Source of the DNA: Candidatus Izemoplasma sp.
GTDB taxonomy: Bacteria > Bacillota_I > Bacilli_A > Izemoplasmatales > Izemoplasmataceae
Assembly (NCBI GenBank): GCA_029939615.1
Contig: JAOZSP010000054.1
Span: 1 to 9,158, forward strand
Length of the DNA: 9,158 bases
Direction: 5' to 3'
Shown here: one piece after another, positions 6,577 to 9,158 of the stretch
How positions within the stretch are numbered: position 1 is the first letter of the stretch
Layout of the letters: the number at the start of each line of letters is the position of its first letter
Position numbers and translations under genes: made by a program
Notes under the pieces: model-generated
Database searches by the model: none
Seen by the model: the letters and a program-made list of their open reading frames with translations, nothing else
Told to the model about the DNA's origin: nothing

Positions 6577-6602
6577 AAAAATCAGTGAAAACTGATTTTT
6601 TT
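6575..6602. terminator. Bidirectional terminator between the second antiporter and yidD
   Basis: A 12-bp perfect inverted repeat (6575-6586 with 6591-6602) is closed by a GAAA tetraloop on the plus strand. It has an A-run on one side and a T-run on the other, so it can end transcripts in both directions. It overlaps the last two bases of the antiporter stop and lies 18 bases after the convergent yidD stop. Confidence 0.88.
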
Positions 6603-6620
6603 ATAGAGTATATAGATCTT

Positions 6621-6869
6621 TCAAATTAAATTCTTGGGCTTTTCTGATTTTTCTTTTTTAGTTTTTGGAACAGGGTCATATCCACCTTTTGATAATGGAT
6701 TACATCTTAAAATACGCCAAATACTTAATATTGAAGCATAGAAGAAATTATGTTTTGTAAAGGCTTCACGAGAATAAGTACTACATGTAGGATGATAACG
6801 ACAAGTTGGGTTAGAATTGCTTGTGGCCTTTTTATAGTAATCGATTAATTTTATCATTATCTTTTTCAA
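6621..6869 (-). CDS. yidD: Membrane protein insertion efficiency factor YidD
   Basis: YidD is a small membrane-associated protein that assists YidC/Sec in inserting inner-membrane proteins. This 82-aa form has the family pattern: an amphipathic N-terminus (KKIMIKLIDYYKKA), then CRYHPTCSTYS with Cys23 and Cys29, a middle segment FYASILSIWRIL, and RCNPLSKGGYDPVP with Cys56, followed by a lysine-rich tail. The frame is open to an ATG at 6920, but I take the TTG at 6869: AGGAGGTG stands 6 bases upstream of it, in frame, and family members begin just before the KLIDYYKK segment. It ends in TGA. It is transcribed alone, divergent from the methyltransferase gene and convergent with the antiporter; it is not beside rnpA/yidC here. 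Confidence 0.93.
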   Translation of the reverse strand: MKKIMIKLIDYYKKATSNSNPTCRYHPTCSTYSREAFTKHNFFYASILSIWRILRCNPLSKGGYDPVPKTKKEKSEKPKNLI

Positions 6870-6875
6870 TGATGA

Positions 6876-6883
6876 CACCTCCT
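6876..6883 (-). promoter_or_regulatory. Ribosome binding site that fixes the TTG start of yidD
   Basis: The minus strand reads AGGAGGTG, a perfect Shine-Dalgarno, 6 bases before the TTG at 6869. It would be read as Glu-Glu-Val in the longer ATG-started form, whose extra 17 residues do not belong to the family core. Confidence 0.8.
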
Positions 6884-6891
6884 CTTTATTA

Positions 6892-6920
6892 ATATTAACA
6901 AATGTATATGATTTACTCAA
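6892..6920 (-). promoter_or_regulatory. Possible promoter of yidD
   Basis: On the minus strand, TTGAGT (6920-6915), a 17-base spacer and TAATAT (6897-6892) give a moderate SigA match. The transcript would begin near 6885, just before the ribosome binding site, which also rules out the ATG at 6920. Confidence 0.45.
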
Positions 6921-6935
6921 GAAATGTGATTAATA

Positions 6936-6964
6936 TAGACAAAGTATTGTTGTTAGACTATAAT
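6936..6964 (+). promoter_or_regulatory. Promoter of the methyltransferase-ackA operon
   Basis: TAGACA (6936-6941, one mismatch), a 17-base spacer and a perfect TATAAT (6959-6964) stand here. The transcript would start near 6971, giving a very short leader of about 11 bases that holds only the GGTGAT ribosome binding site (6973-6978). Confidence 0.7.
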
Positions 6965-6981
6965 AATTTTGTGGTGATAAA

Positions 6982-7917
6982 ATGGTTAATAAAATAAATA
7001 TTGAGAAATTCTATGATTATTTTGATAAAGTTGCTGATATACTGTATCATAATTATCAAAAATCTTATATTGAAGGGATGAATGAAGCCTTTAATTATTT
7101 GCTTGATGATAAGTTTGAAAATGATTATTTACCTGAAGATATAACAAAAATAACTGATTTGAAAAATGAAATCACTGATATTGATTTTACTTCTGAAGAA
7201 GTAAGAAAAAGTGTTCAATTAGGAATGTTAAAAGGATATAAACACACTTTTTCATCAAATTCTTTAATTACTCCTGATACAATTGGAATTTTTATCGGAT
7301 ACTTAGTGAAGAAGCTTTATAGTAATAAAACAATTAAGACTGTACTAGATCCATTAGTGGGATCAGGAAATTTAGTATATACTGTATTGAATTATTTAGA
7401 AATGGATGCTAAAGTATATGGAGTAGATAATGATTTATTAAAATGCAATCTAGCGCGTAATTTAGGTGATTTAATGGATTATGATAATGAGATGTTTTTT
7501 CAGGACACATTGAGCTATTTTGATGAAGGATTTGATTTGGTATTAACTGATATGCCATTATCGGATGAACCTTATTTACCTTATCAAGTTATTAATCATC
7601 ACCTTGATTCATTAAGAGATGAAGGATATTTTATTAGTTTAATTGAAAATGATTTTTTTGAGAAAGCGAATAATGATATATTTAAGAAGGAAGTTGAGCA
7701 AAAAGGATATATTTTTGGATTGATTAAGTTAAGTGAAACACTTTTTAAAAACAATTCTAAAAGTATATTAATAATTCGTAAAAAAAATAGGAACTATGTA
7801 AAACCAAAAGATTTTTTATTAGTGGATTTACCAAGTTTTAATGATATTGATGCATTTAATAAGACGATTATCCAAATAGATGCTTGGATTACTAGAAAAG
7901 AGGACGAAACAATATGA
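6982..7917 (+). CDS. Class I SAM-dependent methyltransferase, YtxK-like (adenine-methylase fold)
   Basis: The 311-aa protein has an N-terminal helical part (1-90) and a Rossmann methylase domain. Motif I is LDPLVGSGNL (122-131), the SAM-binding acid is Asp149 in VYGVDND, and motif IV lies at FDLVLTDMPL (184-193). This layout is that of the N6-adenine methylase family, but the catalytic NPPY/DPPY tetrapeptide reads DMPL, so DNA adenine methylation is doubtful. The position directly before ackA matches the ytxK-ackA pairing known in Bacilli, which supports orthology; the biological substrate of that family is not established to my knowledge. No restriction enzyme or specificity subunit is nearby, so this is not a restriction-modification unit. 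The start follows GGTGAT by 3 bases. The last four bases (ATGA) overlap the start of ackA, implying translational coupling. Confidence 0.85.
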   Translation: MVNKINIEKFYDYFDKVADILYHNYQKSYIEGMNEAFNYLLDDKFENDYLPEDITKITDLKNEITDIDFTSEEVRKSVQLGMLKGYKHTFSSNSLITPDTIGIFIGYLVKKLYSNKTIKTVLDPLVGSGNLVYTVLNYLEMDAKVYGVDNDLLKCNLARNLGDLMDYDNEMFFQDTLSYFDEGFDLVLTDMPLSDEPYLPYQVINHHLDSLRDEGYFISLIENDFFEKANNDIFKKEVEQKGYIFGLIKLSETLFKNNSKSILIIRKKNRNYVKPKDFLLVDLPSFNDIDAFNKTIIQIDAWITRKEDETI

Positions 7918-9098
7918 AAATTATAGCTGTAAACGCAGGAAGTTCATCATTAAAATTTAAGTTATTGGGAATGCCAGAAGAAAATAAATTAGCTAGTGGT
8001 GTTGTTGAAAGAATAGGTCTTGATGATTCAATCTTTGCTATTAAGTACAGTGGGGAAAAAGTAAAACTGATTGAAAGTATTCCTACTCATAAGATAGCTG
8101 TTGATATGTTACTTGAAAAACTTGTTTCTCTTGGGATATTAAATAGTTTAGATGAAATTGAGGGAGTGGGACATCGTGTTGTACATGGTGGAGAGTTCTT
8201 TAGTGATTCAGTAATTATTACTGAGGAAGTAGTGAAAGCTATTGAAGCTGTAAGTGATTTAGCTCCGTTACATAACCCAGCTAATTTAACAGGGATTAAA
8301 GCTTTTGAAGATGCTTTGCCAAATGTTCCTGCAGTAGCAGTTTTTGATACTGCATTTCATCAAACAATGAAACCTATTGAATATATGTATAGTGTTCCTT
8401 ATGAATGGTATACAAAGTATGGTGTAAGGAAGTATGGATTCCATGGGACAAGTCATAAATATGTTAGTTTAAGAGCTGCTGCTATGTTAAATAAGAAACC
8501 AGAAGATACTAAAGTAATCGTTTGTCATATTGGTAATGGTGCTAGTTTATGTGCTGTAAAGTATGGTAAAAGTTTTGATACTTCAATGGGATTCACACCT
8601 CTTGCTGGAATTGCAATGGGAACAAGATCGGGAGATATTGATCCTGCTATTGTTCAGTTTATTTGTGAAAAAGAGAATTTATCTTTGGATGAAGTTATTG
8701 AGTTATTAAATAAAAAATCAGGATATTTAGGATTAAGTGGTCTTTCAAGTGATTCGAGAGATTTGTGGGAAGCAGTTGAAAGAGGAGACAAAAAATCAAT
8801 TTTAGCAGTTGAAAAACAAGCAAAAATGATTGCTGATTATATTGGTGCTTATTATATAGCTTTGGAAGGCTGTGATGCAATTTGTTTTACGGCAGGTATA
8901 GGAGAAAATGCTTCAGAGACTAGAACATTGGTGGTTAATAGATTAAGAGCTTTAGGAGTTAAACTTGATCACGGGAAAAATTTAATACATGGTGAAGAAA
9001 CTGTGATTTCAAAAAGATCTTCAAAAATTAAAATTCTTTTAATACCAACTAATGAAGAGTTAATGATTGCTAGAGACACTTTAAGATTAATTAAATAA
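7914..9098 (+). CDS. ackA: Acetate kinase
   Basis: AckA makes ATP from acetyl phosphate and ADP, releasing acetate, and works in reverse for acetate uptake; it is cytoplasmic and normally partners with phosphotransacetylase (not in this window). The 394-aa length is typical. Seen motifs: VNAGSSSLKF (6-15) with Asn7, GHRVVHGG with Arg88, LHNPANL, VFDTAFHQTM with Asp145, YGFHGTSHKYV with His177, CHIGNGASL with His205, AGIAMGTRSGDIDP with Arg238, FTAGIGEN, and Glu381 in PTNEEL. These match the catalytic residues of the Methanosarcina enzyme with a uniform offset of three, so it should be active. The ATG overlaps the methyltransferase stop as ATGA, and AGGA about 9 bases upstream is the ribosome binding site. 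No hairpin terminator is visible after it. Confidence 0.98.
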   Translation: MKIIAVNAGSSSLKFKLLGMPEENKLASGVVERIGLDDSIFAIKYSGEKVKLIESIPTHKIAVDMLLEKLVSLGILNSLDEIEGVGHRVVHGGEFFSDSVIITEEVVKAIEAVSDLAPLHNPANLTGIKAFEDALPNVPAVAVFDTAFHQTMKPIEYMYSVPYEWYTKYGVRKYGFHGTSHKYVSLRAAAMLNKKPEDTKVIVCHIGNGASLCAVKYGKSFDTSMGFTPLAGIAMGTRSGDIDPAIVQFICEKENLSLDEVIELLNKKSGYLGLSGLSSDSRDLWEAVERGDKKSILAVEKQAKMIADYIGAYYIALEGCDAICFTAGIGENASETRTLVVNRLRALGVKLDHGKNLIHGEETVISKRSSKIKILLIPTNEELMIARDTLRLIK

Positions 9099-9139
9099 TA
9101 TAAAGAAAAAAACAGATTTGAATAGTAATATACTTTTTG

Positions 9140-9149
9140 AAGGAGTGAT
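9140..9149 (+). promoter_or_regulatory. Ribosome binding site of the gene cut by the right edge
   Basis: AAGGAGTGAT, a near-perfect Shine-Dalgarno with one base missing, stands 3 bases before an ATG at 9153. It is the main evidence that a gene begins here. Confidence 0.7.
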
Positions 9150-9152
9150 ATT

Positions 9153-9158
9153 ATGAAT
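9153..9158 (+). CDS. Start of an unidentified gene, truncated by the window edge
   Basis: Only the first two codons (Met-Asn) are inside the window. The strong ribosome binding site directly upstream and the position 54 bases after ackA with no visible terminator suggest a further member of the methyltransferase-ackA transcript. Nothing can be said about its product. Confidence 0.6.

Noticed and set aside
6621..7917. Possible use of the Mycoplasma code (TGA as tryptophan)
   Set aside because: Tryptophans throughout the genes are TGG, and TGA ends yidD and the methyltransferase at sensible places, so the standard bacterial code fits.
6982..7917. Restriction-modification methylase
   Set aside because: No endonuclease or specificity gene is adjacent, the catalytic tetrapeptide is altered, and the neighbour is ackA.
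8695..8880. 61-codon open frame on the minus strand
   Set aside because: Antisense to the conserved part of ackA, without start signals.

Overview
This is a strongly AT-rich segment from a Gram-positive-type bacterium, most likely Bacillota in the broad sense. It could be Bacilli, an Erysipelotrichia-like lineage, or a free-living Mollicutes-type relative. The support is: near-consensus AGGAGG-type ribosome binding sites, TTGACA/TATAAT-type promoters with 16-17 bp spacers, CCA-encoding tRNA genes, A-run/T-run terminators, an LtaS-type sulfatase, and an adenine-methylase-like gene of the ytxK type next to ackA. Tryptophans are TGG, and TAA, TAG and TGA all end genes, so the standard bacterial code fits. 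I do not claim a genus.

Layout: 1-2013 holds a minus-strand, membrane-anchored LTA-synthase-family enzyme, ending in a strong hairpin at the window edge. A divergent promoter region (about 2014-2150) serves it and a plus-strand tRNA-His/Gln/Leu cluster (2175-2418) that ends in a terminator. From 2564 a GGDEF-EAL protein with eroded active sites is followed at once by a CPA2-type cation:proton antiporter (3866-5173). After a terminator and a new promoter comes a second, paralogous antiporter (to 6576). A bidirectional terminator separates it from the convergent yidD (minus strand). A second divergent promoter region (about 6870-6981) starts a plus-strand operon: a ytxK-like methyltransferase overlapping ackA by four bases, then the first two codons of a further gene at the right edge.

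Functions are mostly envelope and ion physiology (glycerol-phosphate polymer synthesis, monovalent cation/proton exchange, membrane-protein insertion) plus acetate fermentation (AckA). No mobile element, CRISPR array or phage feature was seen. The least ordinary locus is the doubly degenerate GGDEF-EAL protein coupled to an antiporter. In three genes the longest open frame overshoots the real start because the Shine-Dalgarno sequence is itself in frame, so starts were corrected here.
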